Shown here: positions 35,201 to 40,600 of the stretch, piece after piece
How positions within the stretch are numbered: the stretch's first letter is position 1
Layout: every line of letters begins with the position of its first letter
DNA from: Mesocentrotus franciscanus
Lineage: Eukaryota; Echinodermata; Echinoidea; Camarodonta; Strongylocentrotidae
Assembly: GCA_037976565.1 (NCBI GenBank)
Contig: CP137669.1
Span: 37,908,912-37,972,911 of the forward strand
Length of the DNA stretch: 64,000 nucleotides
Direction: 5' to 3'
The notes under the pieces: model-generated
What the model was told of the DNA's origin: nothing
The model's input: only the letters and a program-made list of their open reading frames with translations
The model's database searches: none
Translations under genes and position numbers: made by a program

Positions 35201-37627
35201 AGCCATCGCAGCTTATAAGCTTAACGGGGTAAGAATTTCTTTGTTGTTTTATTGGTGTATATTAAAGACTGTTCTCCGGCGCTGGCCTAAAGGGTCAGTT
35301 GACAAAGAAGTATTGAAATATACAAAGGCATTTTACATTAACATTACAAACTCTATTATCACTTTAGCCTCATTATCGCAATATCTCAAGAAGAACTGTA
35401 GGTATGACTTCACACCTGGTGATAGTGTGTATCACCATAGGTAGAAGATCTGAGTAGATTTTAGATAAGTAGCCCAAAGGCCAAAGGTCATAGTGGTCTA
35501 TACCTGAAAATTTAGGGTTTAGCCTCATTATAGCCAAGTCTCAAGTACGATTTGAGCCATAAACTTCAAACTTGGTGTTGTTGCGCATCAACATAGTGAG
35601 ATATATTGATTAGATTTTGGGTAAAAGAAGGTAAAGGTAAGCAAGTCAATTGACATAAAAATAAAGTTTTTTTAAACCTTGTTATATGACCAGATCAATG
35701 AGTATTCAATGACTATTTTAGCTGTGAGCTTTAAACCTGTAACCAGTATGGATCACTGTAGGGGCAAGTGATCTGATTATGATATTGTAAAGTCAAAGTT
35801 CATTAAGATTATTTGACATGTAAGTATAGGCTTTTTGCTCTCATTGTGATATTCCAAGAATAATTCAAGCCTGGATCTTAACTGAATTTAGGCGGAGGCA
35901 TATTGGAGACGCTTTGTCTTGTTAATATTTACTTTGTGCGTTTGGGGGTATGATGAGCACTGATTCAATGTATGCTGTTCTCCCTACAGGACTTGAGAGC
36001 TCTTCTTCAGATGTTCTCAGTGGTCTTATCCCAGCAGCTCAACCCTGCCCTTGTACCCTCCCTCAAACATATACTGGAGGTCTGTAAGAGACATCAACCA
36101 GGCCCCGCCCCTAGGCAACCCAGGCCACCTGTCAAAAAGCACAGGACATCCTCCTCCACATCATCATCCTCATCATCATCCAATTCATCATCGGACGAGT
36201 TTGAGGTAGAGGAGTCGTCGAGGGGGGAGAGCACAGAGGCAGGGATGGCCAAGGAGATGTCTTGCGGAGAGGACGAGAAGTCATCTAAGAGGAAGGGCAA
36301 TAAGGATGGAAAGAAAAAGGAAATCCAAGTGGAAGAAGAAAAGGAGAAGAAAGATGCCAAACCAACACAGAGTACTTCATCAGGTACTGTCATTAATCTC
36401 AATTTGTCACTCTCCAACCAGGTGCAGAATCTGTTGATATCAAAGTGCCTATAAATGTATGTAAAACACAATTAGCCAAATGTGTATACAGTACTTCATT
36501 TGTTTTTGGACAAAGAAAATTATTGGCTAGCCTTTCTAAATGTGTGTCTTTAAAAAATTGGGAAATTTCTCCATATCTTGTGGTTTGGGGTGCGCAAATG
36601 CGTAAAACAGTGAATACATGTTTTAATACGCAAAAACACTGGATGTGTATGCGCTCAGCCCTTGAAAATGCTCAAGTGAGGACAAAAATGTTTTTCTCCC
36701 TGTTTTTAATGTTGAAGTTAATTAAAAAAAACATGAGGACGTATTAAGAAAAATTGAGGTAGAAGATACCATACAATTAACAGTAATAATATTGAATGGC
36801 TTTTCTTTTGTGAGATACAAGAGTATATTGGACTCGCGATGAGAATATTTCATGTGTTTTGCTGACTCATGAAATATGATCATCAGCTCGTGGATATACC
36901 CTTTTATCCCACTCAAGACCATTCAATATTCTATGAATGTACTTTGGCCTTAACTACATGTTTAACCTTAATTCACATATTTCTTACATGTTAAGATCTC
37001 GAGGGCAGAAATTGACGTGTGTTCAAGGAATCCTTTAAATGATTCCTTGTTTTCTTGTTTTCTCTTTGTTCTTCTGAAATGTTAACTAACCTTCTCTTTA
37101 ATTGTTTTTTAGATGACAGTATACCAAGCAAGAGGCGGCGTCTCAGCCAAGACATGAAGCATCCACAAAAGGACCAAAAAGGAGACTCACAAACCTTGAA
37201 ACCGGGAGCTGTGAAAGTTCCAAAGAAGGAAAGCGATATCCAAGACTCTGACAATAGCGAGAGTAAAAAAGCACCAATAGTCAAGGAGGTTAAAAGCAGC
37301 AAAAAGAGAACTGCAAGTGAATCGCTTGACAGGAAAGTTGAAGATGGAGAGGATGATGCTAAAGTGCCGCAATCACCTGATATGCCGTCTATAAGCCCAC
37401 AACCTCCATTGCTGTCACCTCGATCACCAACAGAGGCTCCTGGACCGTGTACATCAGCTGCCTCGCCCACAGGCCAGGGTGCTGGCCCATCAACGCCTAC
37501 AGGGGGCCAGGAATCAAGATTAGTAGGACCCAAGTCACGGAAACAAGATCCGATTGGTGCTTTCATCAAGAGTTTGGATCTCCTCATTAGCTTTCTCAAA
37601 GACCGTAGTGACAGTTCACCGACTTGA
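1950..37627 (+). CDS. USP34: USP34, ubiquitin-specific protease (3' part of gene, 46 exons)
   Basis: USP34 is a very large cysteine protease that removes ubiquitin from proteins; in vertebrates it is linked to Wnt/axin signalling and DNA-damage responses. Seen here: 46 coding exons with GT/AG borders and matching phases, about 2,085 codons, ending in TGA at 37625. The spliced peptide follows recalled vertebrate USP34 nearly end to end: Cys box NLGATCYM, then NPRSFCRVYTMDKQPLNT, EGDNMYTCSQCGKKV, TADGGHYYSF, DDWWPQQILIKCP and ADHDDQEVV. The close paralogues USP9X and USP24 have different text at these points. Vertebrate USP34 is about 3,500 residues, so roughly the first 1,450 are encoded left of the window. 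Exon lengths total 6,254 bp, one short of a multiple of three, which matches the single frameshift in exon 8409-8464. No promoter is in the window. Confidence 0.95.
2274..2312. repeat. (CT)n microsatellite
   Basis: A near-pure CT run in a USP34 intron. Similar CT-rich tracts occur at about 1140-1345 (with TCTG units) and about 11175-11258. Confidence 0.9.
3122..3269. mobile_element. Foldback MITE
   Basis: The ends are inverted repeats over about 30 bp: GGGCCAGTTTCATAAAATTT at the left and, at the right, the near-complement ending ATGAAACAGGGCC, both followed inward by TTGTTATCAATAA. About 148 bp, no coding capacity, in a USP34 intron. Confidence 0.7.
3655..3900. repeat. Dispersed intronic repeat, copy 2
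   Basis: The second copy of the repeat at 365-600, same orientation, with gaps and roughly two-thirds identity by eye. It ends about 60 bp before exon 3957-4097. Confidence 0.55.
4121..4470 (+). mobile_element. tRNA-derived SINE, copy 1
   Basis: The head has a pol III A-box-like TGGTCTAGTGG and a B-box-like GATCGAGTCC. The body has GCCACTCTCCACCCAGGTG and a tail AAGTGCTGTACAAATGTAAG followed by (TTA)n. The tail style is known from invertebrate SINEs. The tRNA-related head is inserted in the plus orientation in a USP34 intron. Confidence 0.7.
6424..6650. repeat. (TTC)n-rich pyrimidine tract at a 3' splice site
   Basis: More than 200 bp of nearly pure pyrimidine, mostly TTC/TTCC units. It ends just before the acceptor of the Cys-box exon at 6654 and so forms an oversized polypyrimidine tract. 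Open frames over it (poly-Phe/Ser/Leu) are artefacts. Confidence 0.85.
6654..6817 (+). CDS. USP34: USP34 catalytic exon with the Cys box
   Basis: Encodes the start of the USP fold, with GYVGLTNLGATCYMASCMQQ. The catalytic Cys codon is 6746-6748, in the invariant GATCYM motif. The Asn of TNLG upstream of it is the usual oxyanion-hole residue of USPs. The exon starts in phase 1 and ends in phase 0 before GTATGC. Its acceptor follows a more than 200-bp (TTC)n-like pyrimidine run (about 6424-6650). A small foldback repeat begins about 20 bp after the donor. Confidence 0.95.
6830..6895. repeat. Small foldback repeat (GAGCCAGAAGGGCATTAACT)
   Basis: GGAGCCAGAAGGGCATTAAC is followed by its near-complement GAGTTAATGCC-TTATGACTCC. 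Related copies lie at about 31115-31187 and 31436-31500. Together they form a short MITE family in USP34 introns. Confidence 0.6.
7232..7400 (+). mobile_element. tRNA-derived SINE, copy 2 (diverged)
   Basis: Shares TGGTTTAGTGGATA, the B-box-like GTTTGAATCC, GGCAAGACATTTTCTACATT and GCCACTC with the other copies. The 3' part is diverged. Confidence 0.6.
7516..7728 (+). CDS. USP34: USP34 catalytic exon (fingers/palm segment)
   Basis: A 71-codon exon, in phase at both ends, encoding the USP34 signature SETQRMFAYLQESERKAYNP followed by MDKQPLNTAEQKDMTEFFTD. The QKDMTEFF block is the USP box that normally packs next to the catalytic centre. A degenerate partial copy of the 3' end of this exon lies about 410 bp downstream (about 8140-8190). 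Confidence 0.95.
8140..8190 (+). pseudogene. Degenerate partial copy of USP34 exon 7516-7728
   Basis: Resembles the last 50 bp of that exon at roughly three-quarters identity by eye (shared ATCAGCAAGATGGA, TTTACC). It stops exactly where the exon has its donor (CTAGTGG against CTGGTAA). Translation gives FFTFPISKMEERTQ against FFTDLISKMEEITP, then a stop soon after. It lacks the rest of the exon, so it is read as a relic. Confidence 0.6.
8409..8464 (+). CDS. USP34: USP34 catalytic exon with an apparent 1-nt frameshift
   Basis: The exon lies between TTTTCAACAG and GTGAGT. Its first part reads KNTVSSLFK in the expected phase 0. Its second part reads LTNNVVSL, but in the next frame, and joins in phase to the following exon (DCPHVSQTTEEF). 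Both halves match the USP34 family text. In the incoming frame a TAA appears at 8442-8444; in the outgoing frame a TAG at 8423-8425 blocks extension back to the acceptor. The length is 56 bp where a multiple of three is expected. The shift falls at or beside the GGG run near 8436-8440. This may be an assembly error, an allele with a disrupted gene, or an unusual splice; I favour sequence error because the flanking exons look intact. Confidence 0.75.
9123..11430 (+). CDS. USP34: USP34 catalytic exons (CxxC finger region)
   Basis: Exons 9123-9200, 10497-10591 and 11261-11430 join in phases 0, 2 and 1. They encode TTEEFFTVRCQVADMKNLY, then DTLEGDNMYTCSQCGKKVRA, then LPKILSFNTMRYTFNMVTMM. The C-x2-C is one half of the USP finger. 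The intron between the first two carries a complete piggyBac-type MITE (9423-10170) and a minus-strand SINE (about 10240-10377). The intron before 11261 ends in an almost pure (CT)n tract that forms the polypyrimidine tract. Confidence 0.94.
9419..10174. mobile_element. piggyBac-type MITE with TTAA target duplication
   Basis: The ends are TTAA-CCCTATCTTAACTGGG and CCCAGTTAGAATAGGG-TTAA, imperfect inverted repeats flanked by TTAA on both sides, the piggyBac hallmark. Just inside each end is a palindrome of the GGGGTCAATTTGACCCC type (about 9436-9456 and about 10116-10132). The interior (about 750 bp) is AT-rich and non-coding. It lies in the USP34 intron 9201-10496. Confidence 0.82.
10240..10377 (-). 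mobile_element. tRNA-derived SINE, copy 3 (minus orientation)
   Basis: The reverse complement carries the A-box-like TGGTATAGTGGTTCA, B-box-like GGGTTTGAATCCCAG and AATGTCCTTTGGCAAGACAT. It lies between the piggyBac-type MITE and the exon at 10497. Confidence 0.65.
10960..11120. repeat. GGGTTAGG-type dispersed repeat
   Basis: Degenerate GGGTTAGGG/GGGATAGGGTCAGG words. Similar stretches lie at about 17280-17345, 27505-27640, 29247-29310 and 51690-51840. Several run into the shared word TATTGACCA-AGAGCAAT-GTTGCC. They are interspersed repeats, not telomere arrays. Confidence 0.6.
11966..12192 (+). CDS. USP34: USP34 catalytic exon with the His box
   Basis: Encodes SYLYELIGVTVHTGTADGGH followed by YYSFIQDRV and WFMFNDAEVKPFD. 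The catalytic His codon is 12058-12060 (GGHYYSF). The third catalytic position is in FND, near 12124-12129. Both boxes are intact, so the domain is expected to be active if the frameshift at 8409-8464 is not real. Enters in phase 1 and leaves in phase 0 before GTGAGT. Confidence 0.96.
12516..13545. mobile_element. Complex repeat: hairpin head, (GTCC)n, tandem units and foldback
   Basis: Begins with a hairpin (GCTCATCCGGCCCGAAGGGC... near-palindrome, 12516-12545), then (GTCC)n at about 12567-12600. Diverged units of about 120-150 bp follow, with TGCTTCTTCTCCTTCATTTC and CGATTTTGATT, at about 12605, 12758, 12917 and 13256. A foldback (13087-13511) is nested inside. No protein is encoded. Confidence 0.6.
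13087..13511. mobile_element. Nested foldback element with 74-bp arms
   Basis: Arm 13087-13160 and arm 13437-13511 are reverse complements with about one base difference over 74 bp. A third partial copy in direct orientation lies at about 13349-13391. The near-identity of the arms suggests recent origin. It interrupts the tandem units of the surrounding repeat. Confidence 0.75.
13778..16617 (+). CDS. USP34: USP34 post-catalytic exons (5 exons)
   Basis: Exons 13778-13831, 14427-14540, 15149-15289, 15673-15786 and 16537-16617 are all in phase 0 at both ends. They encode the end of the USP domain (TKTYDSVTDKYMDFSFEK, HSAYMLFYKQC) and the start of the C-terminal helical region (WIWEDNTRYLQDSYIFDLNY, WFLDYMATDDWWPQQILIKC). 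HSAYMLFY is the closing strand of the USP fold. A SINE (about 14133-14360) and other repeats lie in the introns. Confidence 0.93.
14133..14360 (+). mobile_element. tRNA-derived SINE, copy 4
   Basis: It has the best B box of the family (GGGTTCAAATCCCAT). TCCTTTGGCAAGACATTAAT and CTACATTTGCCACTCTCCAC follow. The head is A-box-like (AAAGTGGTTCA). No tRNA function is expected because the acceptor stem is not preserved. Confidence 0.68.
16654..16798. mobile_element. Foldback MITE (GGCCCTCTTGCAT ends)
   Basis: About 145 bp with long inverted arms: GGCCCTCTTGCATAAAAAAT at the left, its complement at the right ending ATGCAAGAGGGCC, both continuing inward through TTGCGTTTAA/AACGCAA motifs. It lies 37 bp after the donor of exon 16537-16617. 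Confidence 0.8.
17105..20476 (+). CDS. USP34: USP34 C-terminal region exons (6 exons)
   Basis: Exons 17105-17187, 17676-17760, 18541-18627, 19064-19138, 19690-19884 and 20372-20476 (phases 2, 0, 0, 0, 0, 0). They encode LFQRLCIHVIRQLREKHAP, CVTRFIKKLLLV, KHLTEYFSVLYDFAKIGEDE, and an acidic loop of about 20 residues (DDENDDEDDDDDV) at the position where vertebrate USP34 also has an acidic run. GFPFLFQQIRDNINLQQTRN follows. The acceptor of 19064 is preceded by about 200 bp of (TTC)n-rich sequence. Confidence 0.93.
17843..18076. mobile_element. Foldback MITE (GTTTCATTC ends)
   Basis: Inverted ends over about 28 bp: AGTTTCATTCTAAAAGGGGC at the left, near-complement at the right (GCCCCTTTTGGAATGAAACT). 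About 235 bp, AT-rich, non-coding, in the intron after exon 17676-17760. Confidence 0.75.
18860..19060. repeat. (TTC)n-rich pyrimidine tract at a 3' splice site
   Basis: Starts with a pure (TTC) run of about 14 units and continues as impure TTC/CCTT text. It ends at TATACAG, the acceptor of exon 19064-19138. It is the third USP34 acceptor in this window with a microsatellite polypyrimidine tract. Confidence 0.85.
21024..24834 (+). CDS. USP34: USP34 C-terminal region exons (7 exons)
   Basis: Exons 21024-21068, 21607-21705, 22436-22580, 22890-22987, 23617-23698, 24263-24348 and 24751-24834 (exit phases 0, 0, 1, 0, 1, 0, 0). Diagnostic peptides are VLDWLAAQVPRNKLAHHWVL, FRQSFRSARSLHSP, VLHQIYSLLLSLLPRAKHYV and HFMDLWNLYQPKLSEPP. 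A decayed partial copy of exon 22436-22580, including its 3' splice region, sits just upstream at about 22307-22402. Confidence 0.93.
21801..21995. mobile_element. CAGTCAAACCTG MITE, diverged copy
   Basis: Related to 43161-43353 and 59517-59692: GACCACCTGT-TA, GAAAGACCACA-TTTTTGTTTCCCTTGAA, ATTGAAACAT and CTTGAGTGGTC...ACAGGTTTCAC. The termini are worn. Confidence 0.55.
22307..22402 (+). pseudogene. Degenerate partial copy of exon 22436-22580 with its 3' splice region
   Basis: CTGTTTCTGTATA, then CAACAGGTACTGGACTGGTT and GGAATAAGCTAGC align with the splice region and start of the true exon (CTGTTTCTGTATAG, CAGCAAGTCCTGGACTGGTT, GGAACAAACTAGC), with a gap of about 6 bp. The AG of the acceptor is lost (TATACC). 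It lies about 95 bp upstream of the true exon. Confidence 0.6.
25364..27847 (+). CDS. USP34: USP34 C-terminal region exons (3 exons)
   Basis: Exons 25364-25470, 25963-26140 and 27693-27847 (exit phases 2, 0, 2). They encode ALLQFWYNTCVDYPDNVELI, ADHDDQEVVVFNRIMLPAYY, HQNMQWAFKYLTPHANQYP, then VVEELFRMMKLFVTRRSDID and CWTTLI. These are among the best conserved C-terminal blocks of USP34. The 1.5-kb intron 26141-27692 carries a 5'-truncated SINE (about 26450-26690) and a GGGTTAGG-type dispersed repeat (about 27505-27640). Confidence 0.93.
26450..26690 (+). mobile_element. tRNA-derived SINE, copy 5 (head missing)
   Basis: Starts inside the family at CACTAACGTCCTTTGGCAAG, then CTACATTTGCCACACTCCAC, and ends in a GCATAGGGACGTTATA...(TTA)n tail. 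The pol III boxes are absent. Confidence 0.6.
27992..28160. mobile_element. Small foldback repeat with strong internal hairpin
   Basis: The outer inverted words are AGGGCTCCACACTAACC-like and the near-complement ending AAGCCCT. Inside, about 28021-28060, is a hairpin with a 13-bp perfect stem: AAGGGGTCCAGAC and GTCTGGACCCCTT. Confidence 0.55.
28543..30846 (+). CDS. USP34: USP34 C-terminal region exons (4 exons)
   Basis: Exons 28543-28621, 29655-29781, 30238-30345 and 30739-30846 (exit phases 0, 1, 1, 1). Peptides: AFRLLIENDEDRSVVLSKQG, FFTLHMMYHEATACHVACEL, FPERMDFAHKLLTLLNSYTP and VTLYPHDFVQRVVPLMHHAH. The order and spacing match vertebrate USP34. The last two exons have the same length (108 bp) but unrelated sequence. 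Confidence 0.92.
31115..31187. repeat. Small foldback repeat, second copy
   Basis: Inverted arms TTGGAGCTAGAAGGGC and GCCCTTCTGGCTCCAA around a loop with GTGTTAAAGTATATGAGATA. A third copy is at about 31436-31500. Confidence 0.6.
31784..33027 (+). CDS. USP34: USP34 C-terminal region exons (3 exons)
   Basis: Exons 31784-31908, 32195-32318 and 32948-33027 (exit phases 0, 1, 0). They encode SSGPYFPRRMPKPLLNKTTL, LLDFFGPYHNLVEALCYAAM and VLVAYEGIPLQLDWFAKFWK. The last exon splices in phase 0 to the exon whose start is tandemly duplicated in the next intron. Confidence 0.9.
33758..34250 (+). repeat. Tandem array of 3' splice site plus exon start (5 extra copies)
   Basis: Five direct copies begin at 33758, 33848, 33945, 34042 and 34139, and the genuine exon begins at 34251. 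Steps are 90, 97, 97, 97 and 112 bp. Each unit starts with the exon text GGTAGTGAGAGGGATGCC and runs about 46-55 bp into the exon. It then switches to intron text ending in a T-rich tract and TACAG. The copies are nearly identical except for a 7-bp deletion in copy 1 and two small insertions in copy 5, so the array is young. A 97-bp unit is not a multiple of three, so retaining one unit shifts the frame. No 5' splice site is seen within the units. Confidence 0.93.
34251..34388 (+). CDS. USP34: USP34 exon whose 5' half is tandemly duplicated upstream
   Basis: A 46-codon exon, phase 0 at both ends: GSERDAIELLCSLQSF, then VLLDERTFLNN and a hydrophobic end (SFFCIFFPR). DERTFLNN matches recalled USP34 text. 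Only this copy continues past the QSF codons into the rest of the exon, which is why it is taken as the working one. Six equivalent TACAG acceptors compete for the previous donor at 33027. Confidence 0.9.
34905..34945 (+). repeat. tRNA-derived SINE, head fragment
   Basis: Matches only the head of the family (CATGGTCTAGTGGATATGTC and GACTATGGATCA). It is in the intron between exons 34251 and 35094. Confidence 0.5.
35094..35228 (+). CDS. USP34: USP34 exon, ITEYDRHQLAIAAYKLNG
   Basis: A 45-codon exon, phase 0 at both ends, with acceptor TTTGTCAG and donor GTAAGA. It encodes VYQHILCNNWDTVVKTICNN and ends in AAYKLNG, which leads directly into DLRALLQMF of the next exon, as in the ASLNGDLRAL junction of vertebrate USP34. 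The 760-bp intron that follows has diverged tandem repeats of about 110-150 bp (about 35340-35780) and no further exon. Confidence 0.9.
35990..36383 (+). CDS. USP34: USP34 exon, end of helical region and charged tail
   Basis: Starts DLRALLQMFSVVLSQQLNPA (matching vertebrate text LNPALIPTL), then becomes low complexity: a Pro/Arg stretch, a Ser run encoded by TCA/TCC repeats, then alternating Glu/Lys/Ser. The tail is predicted disordered and phosphorylatable; vertebrate USP34 also has a disordered, poorly conserved C-terminus. Exits in phase 1 before GTACTG. The opposite strand has an open frame here, but it is the shadow of the repeated codons. Confidence 0.88.
37113..37627 (+). CDS. USP34: USP34 last coding exon
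   Basis: Enters in phase 1 and reads to TGA at 37625-37627. It has a basic KRRRLSQD motif near its start, comparable to KRRRVSSDEE in vertebrate USP34, followed by a Lys/Ser/Pro-rich disordered tail (PQSPDMPSISPQ, PLLSPRSPTEAPG) and a short hydrophobic end (FIKSLDLLISFLKD). SP/TP dipeptides suggest proline-directed phosphorylation; this is inference. Confidence 0.88.
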
Positions 37628-40600
37628 TGTTTGTTAAAGATGCATTTGTTGGAGATGTTTGAGGTTCATTTTTGACAATCCTGCCTTGGTCTGTTAGGAC
37701 AGTCATGTGATGTGTCCATAAAAAAATAGGTGTATGCCATCCCAAACGGCCTACTTATAATGGATCTGTCCTCTTTCTTTTGAAAGATCAATATCTTTGT
37801 CAATATAAGGATTCCATGTGTTATGGTCATCCTGGAGACTGGTGACCACTCACTGCCTACAAGATGTGAAGTCACTCATTATGATAGTTAGTGGGTGAGA
37901 GAGAAGGCAAGACTGGTTGCTTTTTAATCAGTAATTATAAAGAGGTGCACACCGATTATCGAAGCGTCCTAAGGATCATTTATTTTTCACTAACATTTTG
38001 TTTCGTGAGAATGTTTATTTTCTTGAGAGATTGGTATCAGAGAGCCCCCATGCAGAGCTTGCCAAATTGGCAACAAGTATGAAAATGAAGAGTGACAGAC
38101 TTTAAAGATCCTATGTCAAGATTGCACATGAGTCAAAACATTTACTAATGGCTGTTAATGTTGAGAAGATTGGAAAAGAAGTTTCAAAAAACTTCATGAC
38201 AGATTATGGAGGTCTTCATGATTTATGGATTTTTTTTTTTTGTATCACATAGTTTTTCTCTTTTTTCAGAGAAAATAGTGACAAATGAAGAAAGCACAAT
38301 TTTGCTGCATTGTAATCAGTTTTTACTTCATATTAAAAAAAATGATTCAAAATTATGCAGCTACATGAACTTTCATAACTCAGACAATTGATGATTAAGA
38401 AATAGAGTCTAAATTGTGCTTGGCTCAGATGCAAAAGGTTCCAAATATGTTCATGTATGAAATAGATCAATTATTTATTTATTTATTTTGGTTTATTGAT
38501 GAAATATCCATTTCAAAATAATTTGAATACTAATGCAAACAACATCCACGTAGTTCTGTTTTATCAAATTGCATTAAAAAAAAACTAGGTGAATTTAGAA
38601 ATAACAGCATTTGAGAATAGAAATCTAACAAGAATGATCTATTGTGATAAACAAAAACCTCTTTTCGCAGTTAGAAATGAAAGAAAGGGATAAGACAAAA
38701 GCATTATCTTGGGAAGATATAAGGGAGTGGAGACAAAAATGAAAAGTAAAATTTGAAGATCACTGGTTCATTTGCTGATATCCAAGGCACACCAATATGA
38801 CTGGTATCAGAGTGACAACAGAAAATTATATTACCCCCAATGTCTAAGATTCTGACAGTCTGGAGCTGGTTTTGAGTCATTTGTTAGTGTGACAGAGGTA
38901 TTAGAGTGTTTAATTGAATCACACAAGTCATTCCGGCCTTTGTTTACGAATGGATCATTCTACATTGGGCAGGTAATTGATTCCTGATCTTCTCTTCCTT
39001 GTCCCAACAATTATCCCTGTACATGTGGCAACTAAATCTTGGAAATGCATGTATGATATGTTAGGTCTGCAGTGTTTGGTTGGGGTTTGCACTTTGAGCA
39101 AAAGTTGTGTGTTGCAATATCTTTATTCTTCTTCTACTGCTTTCACTCCACCCAGTCTTCAGATGTAGATAGATTTCTCTGCCTGCCCTGTCTCAAAATA
39201 GAACTTTGGAAAGGAAAAAGCTTGTGTCAAATCATATCTTTTTGGAAGATGACATGAATTTGTATTTGCTTTCTAAATATAACATGTAAAGAGATGCTGG
39301 TAATAATTGCAACTTTTGATATATTATTTAGTAACACTTGCATTTTGCTTATTTATAGGACATTGATTTCCTAAACTTCTGTCCCCTACTGTTCATTATC
39401 TTTAAACCTAAATAGATATGATGTTATCACATATAATATTTTCTCAGCTGAATATAACAAATATTTGGGTGTTATTAGTAAAATAGTAGTATTAAGATGT
39501 AGTATTATAAGAACCAGAACTGTACTAATAATATGTTGATTTAACGCCCCTGAAGTTATTAATAGAATGCAGGAAAATCTCTTTGTCGATGTTACTGTAG
39601 TAATGTTATACTTATAATATACCTTGAATTTGCCATGTCTTTATAAGAAGATGTTTAAACTGTTTAGTTTGTGCTGTGTGCCAAGAAATGCTGGTGATGT
39701 GACTGAGCATGTAATGCATATCTAGATGTTACAATATCTTTGAATGCCATGAAAGATAACATTCTGGTGCTACTTCCTTCTCCTCCCCATTCTTTTCAAT
39801 GGTTTGTTTGAATTTCTTTAATGTTTTGTGAAATGTAACAACTGTTTCTGCACATGTAATGTAGTAAACTAAAGGTTTTCATTTCAATTAGGAGAAAGTG
39901 TCTCGAGGTTCCAAAAAGTACATTTTTTTTCTTTCCGTCCAACTCGTAATGAAAAGGCCACAAACAAATTGCAGAGGAGAAGTCTGTTTGTCTGCTTGTT
40001 CAAATTAAAAAATTATATCCGTCTACAGAAAATTCTCCACTTCGTAAAATTTGATGAGGGTTTTATTATCAATTAACAAAACTTGTTGTAGCTCTGGGTC
40101 TAAAGATATTAAGTTTTTTAATGTAAAGACTAAGATTATTTGATTTTTTGATAATTATGTTGAGTAGTTATTGGTAAGTTGGCATCTGTAAGTTTATGTG
40201 CCTTAAAATGGTTTGAAAGAAAATAATGAAGTCAATGTGAAGTATGATGTATTATGTCTATATGGGATATAAGTGATGTGCACTTTTTCTGTTTTGCATC
40301 CAGTCAAATGTCTATGCATTGTATTAACCATACATATCGATTATATCAATGATTAAGTTTTCTGAGTTTTTATGAGAGGAGTTTAATAGAGAATGTCAAG
40401 TGGATGGAAAGCGACTAAAATGTAATTAAATCCTTGCTCAGCAACTGACTTAGATCCTTTAGCTTCTAGTGCTTCCAGTGATGTTGCCTATTGAATGGGT
40501 TGATTTTAGTGGCCTGTATTTTACTCAAATCTCAACTCGCTGCTGGGTTTAAGTTCATTTTAAAATCAAATTTAACAAAAAATAGTTAGATCCAGGTTTT

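Noticed and set aside
36094..36471. Minus-strand acidic/Ser frame
   Set aside because: It is the antisense shadow of the Ser-rich USP34 exon 35990-36383.
36991..37599. 202-residue minus-strand frame
   Set aside because: It is the antisense shadow of the last USP34 coding exon; no own homology or splice signals.
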